DNA of 64,000 nt from Vibrio marisflavi CECT 7928. Lineage in GTDB: Bacteria > Pseudomonadota > Gammaproteobacteria > Enterobacterales > Vibrionaceae. The DNA lies in NCBI RefSeq assembly GCF_921294215.1, contig NZ_CAKLDM010000002.1, positions 2,542,001 to 2,606,000 of the forward strand, given 5' to 3'. How positions within the stretch are numbered: the first letter of the stretch is position 1; each line of letters begins with the position of its first letter. Below, one piece after another: positions 18,366 through 27,605 of this stretch. The position numbers and the translations under genes are program-made. The notes under the pieces are model-generated. The model ran no database searches. It was given only the letters and a program-made list of their open reading frames with translations, and was not told where the DNA came from.

Positions 18366-20543
18366 ATGGATATTTCAGCAAGCCTAAAGCGCAGTGTCAT
18401 TGCATCATCGCTTCTGGCTCTTTTTTCAGCCCCACTTTTCGCTGACGACCAAAACAACACTGTCGCTCAAACCAATAATAATAAAACCACAAAACAAGAC
18501 GACACCATCACCGTATACAGCAAAACCTATCGCAATACGGCAACCAAAACCACGTTAGAACCAGAAGAAACACCACAAGGTTTAACCGTCATCGACAACG
18601 AGCAGCTTCAACAACGTGAAGTACAGTCATTGAATCAGGCTTTGCGTTACACGCCGGGCGTCACTACGGAAACCAAGGGCGCCGATGTCACCTTAATGGA
18701 CAACTACCGCGTGCGTGGTTTCGAGGTCAGTAAAAGCTACTACGATGGTCTTGTACTGCCTTACTTAACAGGCTGGAATCTACAAACCCAAATTGACCCG
18801 ATCGCGATACAGCAAATAGAGGTATTTAAAGGCCCAACTTCTGTACTTTATGGGGCGATGAACCCTGGCGGAATGGTCAACATGATTGCTAAGTCGCCAC
18901 AAATGGATCAAGCGACAACTGTCGATGTCGGCACAGGATCTCGCAACTTAATGAAAGCCTCAATTGATACCACAGGACAGATTGGCGATAGTAACCTTTC
19001 CTACCGTTTTATTGGGTTAGCTAGAAAGCAAGATAGCCAAGTTAATGATGCCCAAAATGAGCGATATGTTGTAGCTCCATCATTGAATTGGCAAGTAAGC
19101 GACAAAACGTTGCTCAACTTCAATGTTTACTACCAAAACGATCCACAAATGGGTATCAATTCAGCGCTTCCTGCATCGGGAACAGTCACTAGTAACCCAA
19201 ATGGTTCAACTTCCCCATCTACATTTGCAGGTGATGTTAATTGGAATAGCCTCAAACGCGACTTCTTGATGGTCGGCTACAAAATTGATCATGATTTCAA
19301 TGATAGCTGGTCGTTCCTACAAAATGCTCGCTACACAAATGGCTCATTCCATCAGAAAAACACCTACAGTACATCGTTTAACAATGATGGCACTCTAGTT
19401 CGAAACATCTACAGTACCGATGAGAAGTTGAATGCTTTTGCTATTGATAACCAATTGTCAGGCAAAGTAGAAACTGGCGAGTGGCAGCACAACTTATTGC
19501 TGGGGGTCGACTACCAAGAACTTAGCGGCAGTTCAAACTACAAAGAGTACGACACCTCTGGTATTTCGGGCTGGAGCAGCTTCAATATATTCAACCCGGA
19601 CAATAATTTAATCACCAACCCTAGCTCACTAAGCGTTACTTACAACCAAGACGTCGACATTGATATGGACCAAGTAGGCTTCTACTTCCAAGATCAAGCC
19701 AAACTTGACCGTTTAATACTGCTTGCTGGCGGCCGTTTTGATAGCTATAAATCCAATACCGATAAAACAACAACCAGCGTAACGTCGTCTTCTATCGACC
19801 AAAATAACTTCTCATATCGTGTCGGCGCTTTATACACCTTTGACAATGGTATTGCCCCATATGCAAGCTACGCAACTGGTTTTGAACCGACCACCAGCCA
19901 AGACAGTGACGGTAATTCGTATAAACCAGAAACAAGCGAGCAAGTTGAAGTAGGTGTGAAGTATCAAGCACCTGATATGTCGAAAAGTGCTTCTATCTCT
20001 CTGTTCCATATTGAGAAGAATGACGCAATTATTGCTAACCCAGATAACTACACCGATCCAGCATTACAAGTTGGCCAGATAACTTCTAAAGGTGTCGAGC
20101 TGCAAGGTAAATGGTTTATAACGCCAAGCTTAGATATCGCACCAAGCTATACCTATACCGATATGCAAATTAGCAAAGATCCTGTCTACAATCTTCAAGG
20201 TACGACACCGGTGTATGTCCCTACACACGCAGCATCTATCTGGGCCAACTATTACCTCTACAACGGCGCCTTAACTGGAACCCGTGTCAGTGCTGGCACT
20301 CGTTATGTGGGAACAATGGAGATGGATGCCACCAATACACAAGGCAAAGTCCCTGCTTATACCATAACCGACTTATCAGTAGGTTATGACCTAAGTGAGT
20401 TAAGCCATAGTCTTGCAGGCGCGTCCGCTAATTTCTTGGTCAATAACCTATTCAACCAAGAAAACTATACCTGCTTCAACAACACCAACTGTTGGTATGG
20501 AGAGGAAAGATCCATTGAACTGCACGTCAAATACGAAATGTAG
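18366..20543 (+). CDS. TonB-dependent hydroxamate siderophore receptor (FhuA/FoxA family)
   Basis: Outer-membrane receptor of 725 residues that should import the ferric siderophore with energy from TonB. Its signal peptide ends near residue 26 (APLFA) and a TonB box DTITV is at residues 46-50. A plug domain follows (about 65-175, with RVRGFEVSKSYYDG and VEVFKGPTSVLYG-like motifs), then a 22-strand barrel. The C-terminal barrel has a cysteine pair (YTCFNNTNCWYG), as in FhuA/FoxA relatives. The last residue is Met, not the usual Phe/Trp. There is no N-terminal signalling extension, so it is not a FecA-type transducer. AGAGGAAG precedes the ATG. Confidence 0.93.
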   Translation: MDISASLKRSVIASSLLALFSAPLFADDQNNTVAQTNNNKTTKQDDTITVYSKTYRNTATKTTLEPEETPQGLTVIDNEQLQQREVQSLNQALRYTPGVTTETKGADVTLMDNYRVRGFEVSKSYYDGLVLPYLTGWNLQTQIDPIAIQQIEVFKGPTSVLYGAMNPGGMVNMIAKSPQMDQATTVDVGTGSRNLMKASIDTTGQIGDSNLSYRFIGLARKQDSQVNDAQNERYVVAPSLNWQVSDKTLLNFNVYYQNDPQMGINSALPASGTVTSNPNGSTSPSTFAGDVNWNSLKRDFLMVGYKIDHDFNDSWSFLQNARYTNGSFHQKNTYSTSFNNDGTLVRNIYSTDEKLNAFAIDNQLSGKVETGEWQHNLLLGVDYQELSGSSNYKEYDTSGISGWSSFNIFNPDNNLITNPSSLSVTYNQDVDIDMDQVGFYFQDQAKLDRLILLAGGRFDSYKSNTDKTTTSVTSSSIDQNNFSYRVGALYTFDNGIAPYASYATGFEPTTSQDSDGNSYKPETSEQVEVGVKYQAPDMSKSASISLFHIEKNDAIIANPDNYTDPALQVGQITSKGVELQGKWFITPSLDIAPSYTYTDMQISKDPVYNLQGTTPVYVPTHAASIWANYYLYNGALTGTRVSAGTRYVGTMEMDATNTQGKVPAYTITDLSVGYDLSELSHSLAGASANFLVNNLFNQENYTCFNNTNCWYGEERSIELHVKYEM

Positions 20544-20567
20544 ATAAACGTAAAGACAGGTTAACTG

Positions 20568-20593
20568 AGCAGCCCATTTCACGGGCTGCTTTT
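20568..20593 (+). terminator. Hairpin terminator or attenuator between receptor and fhuC
   Basis: Eight-bp GC-rich stem AGCAGCCC/GGGCTGCT, seven-base loop, then TTTT. It lies 24 bases after the receptor stop and 20 before fhuC, with no obvious new promoter between. It probably lowers, rather than blocks, expression of the uptake genes. Confidence 0.75.
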
Positions 20594-20613
20594 GTCGTCA
20601 TAAGGCAACCAAG

Positions 20614-21381
20614 ATGTATCAGCTAAACAATATCTTAGTGACACGAGAACAAAGGGACATTCTCAATGTTGAATCTCTCAAAATTCCTACAGATAAAGTC
20701 ACTGTCATTTTAGGTCACAACGGTTCAGGGAAGTCGACTCTGGTCAATCTACTGGCAGGGCAAACTAAACCAGACTCTGGAAATATTGAATTGAATGGCC
20801 TTCCGATTGGCAACTTAAGTAGTCGTAATTTGGCCAAACAGGTCGCCTATTTACCACAGCATTTACCACAAGCTGCTGGACTGTCAGTGCGGGAATTAGT
20901 CAAACTTGGGCGTTTCCCTTGGCTCGGTACGTTTGGCCGAATGAAACAAGCCGATCACCAAGCAATTGATCTCGCAATGGCAGCCACACAAGTTGAACAA
21001 TATGCTGGCCATAGTGCGGAAAAGCTATCTGGTGGTGAACGACAACGCGCTTGGGTAGCGATGTTACTAGCCCAACAATCTCCATTATTGATATTGGATG
21101 AACCTACATCAGCTCTGGATGTTCACCATCAATATCATCTCATGGAGCTGCTTAGCCAGCTCAATAGAGAACAAGGCAAAGGTGTGATTGTTATTTTGCA
21201 CGATATCAACCTCACCTTACGCTATGCCGAACATATTCTCGCTCTAAAGCATGGCCAAGTCGTGTTTTCGGGAAACAGTAGCGAACTTATGGACTCATCT
21301 AAATTGAGCGAGCTATACAACACTGAGATTCAACTTCTCGACCACCCAACACAAAACAATAAGGTTGCGGTTATATGCTAG
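20614..21381 (+). CDS. fhuC: Ferric hydroxamate ABC transporter ATP-binding protein (FhuC type)
   Basis: Cytoplasmic ATPase that powers import of ferric siderophore from the periplasm. The 255-residue protein has Walker A GHNGSGKST (residues 34-42), Q-loop VAYLPQHLP, signature LSGGE (138-142), Walker B LLILDEP (158-164) and the H-loop ILHDINLTLRYAE. These are FhuC/FepC-subfamily features. Its end overlaps fhuD by seven bases, so fhuCDB are translationally linked. Confidence 0.93.
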   Translation: MYQLNNILVTREQRDILNVESLKIPTDKVTVILGHNGSGKSTLVNLLAGQTKPDSGNIELNGLPIGNLSSRNLAKQVAYLPQHLPQAAGLSVRELVKLGRFPWLGTFGRMKQADHQAIDLAMAATQVEQYAGHSAEKLSGGERQRAWVAMLLAQQSPLLILDEPTSALDVHHQYHLMELLSQLNREQGKGVIVILHDINLTLRYAEHILALKHGQVVFSGNSSELMDSSKLSELYNTEIQLLDHPTQNNKVAVIC

Positions 21382-22304
21382 TAAAACGCCGAATACCATT
21401 TACCCAATTTTTAATAGTGGCGTTAGCTACGATTGTTTCTTTTTCCACGCTAGCCTCATACAAAGTTGTCGATAGCGAAGGGACGAAAACTCTTAGCAAG
21501 ATTCCAAAACGGGTCGCAGTACTCAACTGGGGCGTCGCTGAACAAGTGATTGAGCTTGGCACGATTCCTGTTGCAATGAGCGATATCAAAGGCTACCAAC
21601 AATGGGTGGTAAAACCCGCCGTACCCAAAGGTGTGGTAGATATAGGGACACGCGCCGAGCCCAATTTTGAGCTTCTGGCAGAACTAAAACCCGACGTCAT
21701 TCTGATTGCTTCTCCGCAAAAAGATCTCGAAAAGCGATTAGAACGAATCGCGCCTGTTCTTTACTATCAAACCTTCAGTGAAAGTCATAACAACGCTCAA
21801 GCGGCGATCACTAACTTTCTACGCATTGGACACGTACTTGGCAAAGAAAAGCTGGCAAAGAAAAAGCTGGCTCAAATGAAGCACAAAATCCAGCTGCTCA
21901 AAGAGAAACTCAATGTGGCTTATCCAAATGGAAAGCCCAAAGTCACTGCTTTTCGCTTTGCGAGCACCACATCAGTTTACCTGTATGGCAACAACTCGAT
22001 CCCCCAATATGCGCTGAAAGAGTTGGGCTTTCAAAATGCCATGCCCCAGCCAAGCACCCAGTGGGGTGTCACGCAAAAGCGCCTAACGGACTTAAAAAAC
22101 ATTGGCAACGGCATTGCTCTCTACTTTCTTCCTTTTTCCCAACAAGCTCAGTTAAACCGTTCGGTAATATGGAATGCAATGCCATTTGTGCGAGACAAAA
22201 AAGTAGCCAGCGTTCCATCGACATGGAGCTATGGTGGGGCGCTTTCTATTCAGTACAACGCCGAGGCACTCGCGGAAAGTTTACTTAAATTAGCAGGCAG
22301 TTAA
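21375..22304 (+). CDS. fhuD: Periplasmic ferric hydroxamate-binding protein (FhuD type)
   Basis: Class III substrate-binding protein of 309 residues, with a signal peptide (about residues 1-27) but no lipobox, so it is periplasmic. The family segments KRVAVLNWGVAEQVIELG, RAEPNFELLAELKPDVILI and the long connecting helix near residues 145-180 are present. It should deliver the ferric siderophore from the receptor to FhuB. It overlaps fhuC at its start and fhuB (TAATG) at its end. Confidence 0.92.
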   Translation: MLVKRRIPFTQFLIVALATIVSFSTLASYKVVDSEGTKTLSKIPKRVAVLNWGVAEQVIELGTIPVAMSDIKGYQQWVVKPAVPKGVVDIGTRAEPNFELLAELKPDVILIASPQKDLEKRLERIAPVLYYQTFSESHNNAQAAITNFLRIGHVLGKEKLAKKKLAQMKHKIQLLKEKLNVAYPNGKPKVTAFRFASTTSVYLYGNNSIPQYALKELGFQNAMPQPSTQWGVTQKRLTDLKNIGNGIALYFLPFSQQAQLNRSVIWNAMPFVRDKKVASVPSTWSYGGALSIQYNAEALAESLLKLAGS

Positions 22305-24277
22305 TGACACGTTGGATATTATTGCTAGCAGTGACATTAGTCGCTGCTATTATGCAAATAGCCGTAACACAAAATCAATTTGGCTCCAGTTACCAGTTAT
22401 TTTTGGCTTTGCTTAATCACCAGCTGGACTTCTCAAACTCATTTGAGTGGACAACTTTCCTTCATGCCACACTACCTAGGTGGGTAATGGGCCTAGCTGT
22501 TGGTGGTTCACTGGGCATCGTAGGTAGTCTTTTCCAACAGCTGACCCAGAATAGAATGATGTCTCCTTTAACGCTTGGCACCTCATCTGGTGCTTGGCTA
22601 GGGCTGGTAATTTTGAGCGTGCTCGCTCCGCAGCTGGCAGGTTTTTATCCTGCATTATTTGCCATGACAGGCGCTCTCGTCGCTATGGGACTCGTGATCG
22701 CGATTGTCGGCATTCGCCATTTAAATGGGCTGCCTATCATTCTTGCAGGCATGGCGGTTAACTTACTTCTGGGCGCTCTGGCCACTGCCATTATCTTGCT
22801 ACACAACGAATACGCGCAGAACTTGTTTATATGGGGTGCAGGTGATTTAAGCCAAAATGGCTGGGAATGGGTTACTTGGCTATTGCCTAAACTTGTCCCT
22901 ATAATCTTGCTTCCTATCATTGCACCACGTGTTTTAACTTTATTGAGCATCGGCTCTTCTGGAGCTCAGGCACGTGGACTCAATATTGGCGTAACCTTTT
23001 TAGCACTCGCTTTAATTGGTGTTTGGTTAGTATCGGTTGCAATCACTTCTGTTGGCGTCATCAGCTTTGTTGGCTTGATTGCACCCAATATTGCCCGCCA
23101 CTTGGGTTTTGTGAAATCTCGTAGTGAACTTATCGCGAGTCTGATTCTCGGTGCGGCTTTGCTCATGCTAACTGACACGTTAGCGGTCTTCTTAAGCTTC
23201 TGGTCGTTAGACATCATTCCTACTGGTACAGCAACAGCAGTCATTGGAGCGCCCGCTCTGATAATGCTTGCACGCAGGAAGATGTCTGCTCAAGACAATA
23301 TGTCGCTGACGCTACCAAAGGGTCGAGACCAGTTGCGTCCGAAAATCACTTTAGCCGTATTATTAGCCGGTTTCATTGCTGTCGCTGCCATTGGCACCTT
23401 TGTTCAAGCAGATATTGGCGGATTGGTTTGGCATGTACCAAATGCGTTTAGCTGGTCAGTTAAATGGCCGAGAATGTTAACTGCAATAAGTGCAGGTGCT
23501 GGATTAGCAGTAGCCGGTGTGATTTTGCAGCGCCTTGTCTACAACCCACTGGCTAGCCCTGATATTTTAGGTGTATCAGCAGGCGCCGTTTTAGCTCTGG
23601 TGCTTGCAAGCTTAATCTTTGGCTCTTCCATTCACACACTTGGACCATGGGTTGCGCTGCTAGGAAGCTTAGTCGCTTTAGCTATCTTGCTATTGCTAGG
23701 TAGAAAACATAACTTCGCCCCATCGATTCTGATTCTCTCCGGAATAGCACTCACCGCTATGATAGAAGCCTTGGTGCAATTCTCACTGACTCGTATCGGG
23801 CAAGAAAAGTTTGTTCTACTACAATGGCTAGCGGGTTCTACTTACCGTGTCAGCCCAACAGCCGCTATCACTTTAGCAATATTAGTGAGCTTTTTGATCA
23901 TCGTAGCCCAATCGCTCTCTCGGTGGATAACCTTAATCGGCACTGGCCGACAATTTGCTTTCGGACGCGGTCTAAATGTCTCTTTTGCTTATATAGCTTT
24001 GCTGCTTATCGTTGCGCTGCTTTGTGCGTTTGTGACCACAACAATGGGGCCTGTTGGATTTGTAGGCTTAATCGCCCCGCATATTGCTGTTCTATTGGGT
24101 GCCAAGCAAGCAAGAGTTCAATTATGGTTATCTGGGTTGATCGGCGCTCTGCTGCTGTTATCTGCTGATGTCATTGGGCAGATTGTTGTTCATCCGGCCC
24201 AAATTGCTGCCGGAGTCCTCGTGTCGATTATTGGAGGGGTTTACTTTATTTTCTTGCTAATTCGCGAGCGCCACTAG
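22304..24277 (+). CDS. fhuB: Ferric hydroxamate permease, tandem-fused (FhuB type)
   Basis: Inner-membrane permease of 657 residues made of two homologous FecCD-type halves of about 330 residues, each with about ten membrane segments. The ATPase-contact motif occurs twice: VGLIAPNIARHLG in the first half and VGLIAPHIAVLLG in the second. The fusion is diagnostic of FhuB; other iron-siderophore permeases use two separate proteins. The start overlaps the fhuD stop by one base. It ends the siderophore locus. Confidence 0.95.
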   Translation: MTRWILLLAVTLVAAIMQIAVTQNQFGSSYQLFLALLNHQLDFSNSFEWTTFLHATLPRWVMGLAVGGSLGIVGSLFQQLTQNRMMSPLTLGTSSGAWLGLVILSVLAPQLAGFYPALFAMTGALVAMGLVIAIVGIRHLNGLPIILAGMAVNLLLGALATAIILLHNEYAQNLFIWGAGDLSQNGWEWVTWLLPKLVPIILLPIIAPRVLTLLSIGSSGAQARGLNIGVTFLALALIGVWLVSVAITSVGVISFVGLIAPNIARHLGFVKSRSELIASLILGAALLMLTDTLAVFLSFWSLDIIPTGTATAVIGAPALIMLARRKMSAQDNMSLTLPKGRDQLRPKITLAVLLAGFIAVAAIGTFVQADIGGLVWHVPNAFSWSVKWPRMLTAISAGAGLAVAGVILQRLVYNPLASPDILGVSAGAVLALVLASLIFGSSIHTLGPWVALLGSLVALAILLLLGRKHNFAPSILILSGIALTAMIEALVQFSLTRIGQEKFVLLQWLAGSTYRVSPTAAITLAILVSFLIIVAQSLSRWITLIGTGRQFAFGRGLNVSFAYIALLLIVALLCAFVTTTMGPVGFVGLIAPHIAVLLGAKQARVQLWLSGLIGALLLLSADVIGQIVVHPAQIAAGVLVSIIGGVYFIFLLIRERH

Positions 24278-24304
24278 CCATCACTTACTCAGCCTTTTCA
24301 TTTT

Positions 24305-24338
24305 CTCAGTGATCTAAATCGTTACTTGGATCACTGAG
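24305..24338. repeat. Inverted repeat after fhuB
   Basis: A perfect ten-bp inverted repeat CTCAGTGATC/GATCACTGAG with a 14-base spacer, 27 bases after the fhuB stop. Neither side has a T-run, so it is not a classical terminator; it could still stop transcription or protect the 3' end. The rest of 24278-24479 holds only a short GGGTC/GACCC hairpin (24449-24461) before the malic enzyme gene. Confidence 0.6.
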
Positions 24339-24479
24339 TGAAAAACTAATTGTCCTCTGACTATCGAAAACCATGAAGTTAATTACACTCACTACTAGGC
24401 ATTCTGGTTTGCGCTCATTAGAATAGCCGCCCTTAATGATAACCAATAGGGTCTTGGACCCAAATATAAAGTAAAAATT

Positions 24480-25772
24480 ATGCCTGAAGACCAACAAATG
24501 GATTCCTCCACAGCAGAACTCACTGCAGAAGAAAGTTTACGCCAAAGAGCTTTGGACTATCATGCACTGCCAACTCCTGGAAAAATCGAAGTTTCTTTGA
24601 CAAAGCCTGCCGAAACCGTTGAAGACTTATCGCTTGCTTATAGCCCGGGCGTCGCTGAGCCCGTAAGAGAAATCGCTCAAAACACAGATAACGTATACAA
24701 GTACACGGCGAAAGGTAATCTTGTTGCTGTCATTTCCAATGGCACGGCGATCCTTGGTCTAGGCAATTTAGGGCCAATGGCATCAAAGCCAGTGATGGAA
24801 GGTAAATCGTTACTGTTCAAACGCTTTGCAGGCATTGACTCAATTGATATCGAAGTAAAACATCGTACGATCGAAGAGTTTGTCGATACAGTTGCTAATA
24901 TCTCAGACACTTTTGGTGGCATTAACCTTGAAGACATTAAAGCCCCAGATTGCTTCGAAATAGAAAAACAGTTGATCGAACGTTGTGATGTTCCTGTATT
25001 CCATGACGATCAGCATGGTACTGCTATTGTTACGGCCGCGGGCATGCTCAATGCTATCGAACTGCAAGGAAAGAAATTGCAAGAAGCGACTATTGTGTGT
25101 TTGGGTGCTGGTGCGGCGGCTATTGCTTGTATGGAGCTACTGATCAAGTGTGGCGCTATGCGAGAGAAGATCTACATGCTTGATCGTAAAGGTGTGATTC
25201 ACACTCGCCGAGACAACCTGAACGAGTACAAACAGCTATTTGCCAACAATACCGACAAGCGCACCATAGAAGATGTGATTGAAGGTGCCGATGTGTTCCT
25301 TGGCGTATCTGGTCCTAACCTACTTTCGCCAGAAGCGCTTAAGTTAATGGCTGACAAACCAGTAGTGTTTGCTTGCTCTAACCCAGATCCTGAGATTAAA
25401 CCAGAAGTCGCCCATGAGGTTCGACAAGATCTCATCATGGGAACAGGACGTAGTGACTACCCGAACCAAGTCAATAATGTACTTTGTTTCCCATTCATTT
25501 TCCGTGGAGCACTCGATGTAAGAGCGCGCGAAATCAATGACGAAATGAAACTGGCAGCTGTAGAAGCGATTCGAGAGCTAGCCAAAGAAGATGTGCCAAA
25601 AGATATTCTCAAGGCAGCAGGCGTAAAAGAGCTGAAATTTGGCAAAGACTACATCATTCCAAAGCCAATGGACTACCGGCTATTACCAAGAGTCGCGAAA
25701 GCCGTCGCACAAGCCGCTATTGATTCTGGAGTCGCTCGGATCGACATGCCAGAAAACTACATGCAGGGCTAA
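24480..25772 (+). CDS. maeB: Malic enzyme (oxaloacetate-decarboxylating), short MaeB-like form
   Basis: Oxidative decarboxylation of malate to pyruvate with NAD(P)+. The 430-residue protein contains the malic N-terminal domain (LSLAYSPGVAEPVREIAQ, NGTAILGLGNLGP, DDQHGTAIV) and the NAD-binding domain (CLGAGAAAIACMELL). It lacks the C-terminal phosphotransacetylase-like domain of E. coli MaeB (759 residues), as is common for the second malic enzyme in vibrios. The ribosome site before the ATG at 24480 is weak, and an in-frame ATG at 24498 is an alternative start. Coenzyme choice is not decided by the sequence. Confidence 0.88.
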   Translation: MPEDQQMDSSTAELTAEESLRQRALDYHALPTPGKIEVSLTKPAETVEDLSLAYSPGVAEPVREIAQNTDNVYKYTAKGNLVAVISNGTAILGLGNLGPMASKPVMEGKSLLFKRFAGIDSIDIEVKHRTIEEFVDTVANISDTFGGINLEDIKAPDCFEIEKQLIERCDVPVFHDDQHGTAIVTAAGMLNAIELQGKKLQEATIVCLGAGAAAIACMELLIKCGAMREKIYMLDRKGVIHTRRDNLNEYKQLFANNTDKRTIEDVIEGADVFLGVSGPNLLSPEALKLMADKPVVFACSNPDPEIKPEVAHEVRQDLIMGTGRSDYPNQVNNVLCFPFIFRGALDVRAREINDEMKLAAVEAIRELAKEDVPKDILKAAGVKELKFGKDYIIPKPMDYRLLPRVAKAVAQAAIDSGVARIDMPENYMQG

Positions 25773-25809
25773 CACTGAGGTTAGCCAAAAGCTACCTAAA
25801 TCCAAAATA

Positions 25810-25840
25810 AAAAAACGCTGACGGTTCATCAGCGTTTTTT
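25810..25840. terminator. Bidirectional terminator between maeB and metJ
   Basis: Twelve-bp stem AAAAAACGCTGA/TCAGCGTTTTTT with a seven-base loop, between convergent genes; A- and T-runs serve both directions. Confidence 0.92.
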
Positions 25841-25862
25841 ATTGGGTACGCATTAGCTAAAA

Positions 25863-26183
25863 CTAGTCTTCATCGTAAGATTCAAACTCAATGCCCATTT
25901 CAGTCATGAGTTTTTTCGCTTCCGCAGGGATATCATCTGGGCGATCTTTACGTAAATCTTCATCTGTCGGCAGAGGCTGGCCAGTGTAGGCATGCAAAAA
26001 TGCTTCACACAACAATTCACTATTTGTTGCATGGCGAAGGTTGTTGATCTGGCGTCTTGTTCGCTCATCAGTCAAAACCTTTAACACTTTCAACGGTATA
26101 GAAACCGTAATTTTCTTCACTTGTTCGCTTTTCTTTCCATGTTCAGCGTATGGGCTAATGTACTCACCATTCCAATCTGCCAT
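25863..26183 (-). CDS. metJ: Methionine repressor MetJ
   Basis: Ribbon-helix-helix repressor of methionine biosynthesis with S-adenosylmethionine as corepressor. The 106-residue protein carries the DNA-contacting beta strand [20 protein letters not shown] and the SAM-site region [23 protein letters not shown]. It is nearly identical in layout to E. coli MetJ (105 residues). It is divergent from metB, with four Met boxes in the shared control region, so it probably represses both metBL and itself. Confidence 0.98.
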   Translation of the reverse strand: MADWNGEYISPYAEHGKKSEQVKKITVSIPLKVLKVLTDERTRRQINNLRHATNSELLCEAFLHAYTGQPLPTDEDLRKDRPDDIPAEAKKLMTEMGIEFESYDED

Positions 26184-26254
26184 TGCGCACCTTTAAAGTT
26201 CATTGTAACGTCAAATTTAGTGTGGATTTTAGCTGTATTTAAGGCCACAAGCAA

Positions 26255-26286
26255 AGACATATAGACGTCTAGAAGTGTTGACGTCT
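26255..26286. promoter_or_regulatory. Four tandem Met boxes (MetJ operator)
   Basis: Contiguous eight-base repeats AGACATAT, AGACGTCT, AGAAGTGT and TGACGTCT. The second is a perfect copy of the AGACGTCT consensus. MetJ dimers bind such arrays cooperatively, one per box. The array lies between the divergent metJ and metB genes. Confidence 0.92.
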
Positions 26287-26420
26287 CATTTTTTGACAAG
26301 TAAAGTGTGCAACACCGACAAAAATCTGTCTAAATAACCTGTGTTCAGAATAAAGCAGCAATCAAGAGCTTCTTTTTTTGAACGGAGGTTAAATAACATT
26401 ATCTAGGAAGGAAACTGATT

Positions 26421-27590
26421 ATGAGCGCCCGTAAGCCAGCCACTATTGCCGTACGTACTGGTATCGAATCTGACTCACAGCATCATGCCGTGGTTCCGCC
26501 GATTTACCTTTCCACTAACTATGGTTTTCCCGCTTTCGGTGATGTACCTCAATATGACTACACCCGTTCAGGCAATCCAAATCGTGGCCTACTAGAAACA
26601 GCATTATATGAGTTAGAATCGGGCAAAGGTGCGGTTGTCACCAATTGCGGCACGTCTGCGCTAAATTTATGGGTCTCAGCATTCCTTTCTCCTGACGACC
26701 TCATTGTCGCACCTCACGATTGCTACGGCGGCACATATCGGCTGTTTAATACTCGTGCACAAAAAGGTGACTTCAAAGTACTCTTTGTCGATCAGTCCGA
26801 TCAACAAGCACTTGATGCGGCTCTAGCACAAAAACCAAAACTCATTCTCATCGAAACACCTTCCAACCCATTAGTTCGAGTTATCGATATCGCGAAGCTC
26901 TGCAATCAAGCAAAGCAGGTCGGCGCACTTGTCGCGGTCGACAATACCTTTTTGACACCGGTGTTCCAAAAGCCTTTAGACCTCGGCGCAGATTTTGTTA
27001 TTCACTCAACGACCAAATTTATAAATGGCCACTCTGATGTCATTGGCGGCGTAGTGATCACCAAGTCCGAGCAGCATGCTGAAGACTTAGCTTGGTGGGG
27101 CAATTGCATTGGCGCCACTGGGACACCATTTGATAGTTACATGACGCTGAGAGGCATACGCACTTTGCAAGCTCGTATGCGGGTACATGAAGAAAGCGCA
27201 AATACGATTTTGCAGTACCTGCAATCGCAGCCATTGGTGGGTCAGTTGTATCACCCTAGCCTACCAGAGCACCCGGGCCATGAGATTGCGAAAAAGCAGC
27301 AGTCTGGCTTTGGTTCTATGCTTAGCTTCGAATTCGGTGGCAGCTATGAACAGTTAAAGCACTTTGTCGGTGAACTAAAGTTATTCTCACTGGCAGAGTC
27401 TCTCGGTGGCGTAGAAAGCTTAATTTGCCACCCTGCATCAATGACACATCGAGCAATGGGTGAAGAAGCATTAGAAGAAGCCGGCGTTTCTCACCAGCTC
27501 CTTCGCCTCTCGGTCGGACTAGAAGATGCACAAGACTTGATTGAAGATTTGAATCAAGCATTTGATAAAGCAAACGGATTGGCTAAGTAA
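26421..27590 (+). CDS. metB: Cystathionine gamma-synthase MetB
   Basis: PLP enzyme of the Cys/Met metabolism family that joins cysteine with an activated homoserine to give cystathionine. The 389-residue protein has YDYTRSGNPNR, the PLP-lysine motif HSTTKFINGHSDVIGG and the C-terminal RLSVGLEDAQDLIEDLNQA signature. AGGAAGGA precedes the ATG. It is followed after 15 bases by metL, so metBL is an operon under the Met boxes upstream, as in E. coli. Confidence 0.96.
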   Translation: MSARKPATIAVRTGIESDSQHHAVVPPIYLSTNYGFPAFGDVPQYDYTRSGNPNRGLLETALYELESGKGAVVTNCGTSALNLWVSAFLSPDDLIVAPHDCYGGTYRLFNTRAQKGDFKVLFVDQSDQQALDAALAQKPKLILIETPSNPLVRVIDIAKLCNQAKQVGALVAVDNTFLTPVFQKPLDLGADFVIHSTTKFINGHSDVIGGVVITKSEQHAEDLAWWGNCIGATGTPFDSYMTLRGIRTLQARMRVHEESANTILQYLQSQPLVGQLYHPSLPEHPGHEIAKKQQSGFGSMLSFEFGGSYEQLKHFVGELKLFSLAESLGGVESLICHPASMTHRAMGEEALEEAGVSHQLLRLSVGLEDAQDLIEDLNQAFDKANGLAK

Positions 27591-27605
27591 TAGGAGAAGC
27601 CTGTA

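Noticed and set aside
18160..18381. Minus-strand reading frame with an Asp-Ile repeat protein
   Set aside because: The Asp-Ile repeat is only the hexanucleotide repeat read in one frame. There is no family similarity, and the frame runs into the receptor start on the other strand.
11222..24277. Genomic island with integrase and attachment sites
   Set aside because: No integrase, transposase, tRNA gene or flanking direct repeat was seen at either edge. An insertion is suggested only by gene order.
24305..24338. Rho-independent terminator after fhuB
   Set aside because: The stem is good, but there is no T-run on either side and the spacer is 14 bases. It is listed as an inverted repeat instead.
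24480..25772. Truncated MaeB caused by a frameshift
   Set aside because: The 430-residue malic enzyme ends with a normal C-terminus and a terminator. No phosphotransacetylase-like remnant follows, so it is a short-form enzyme.
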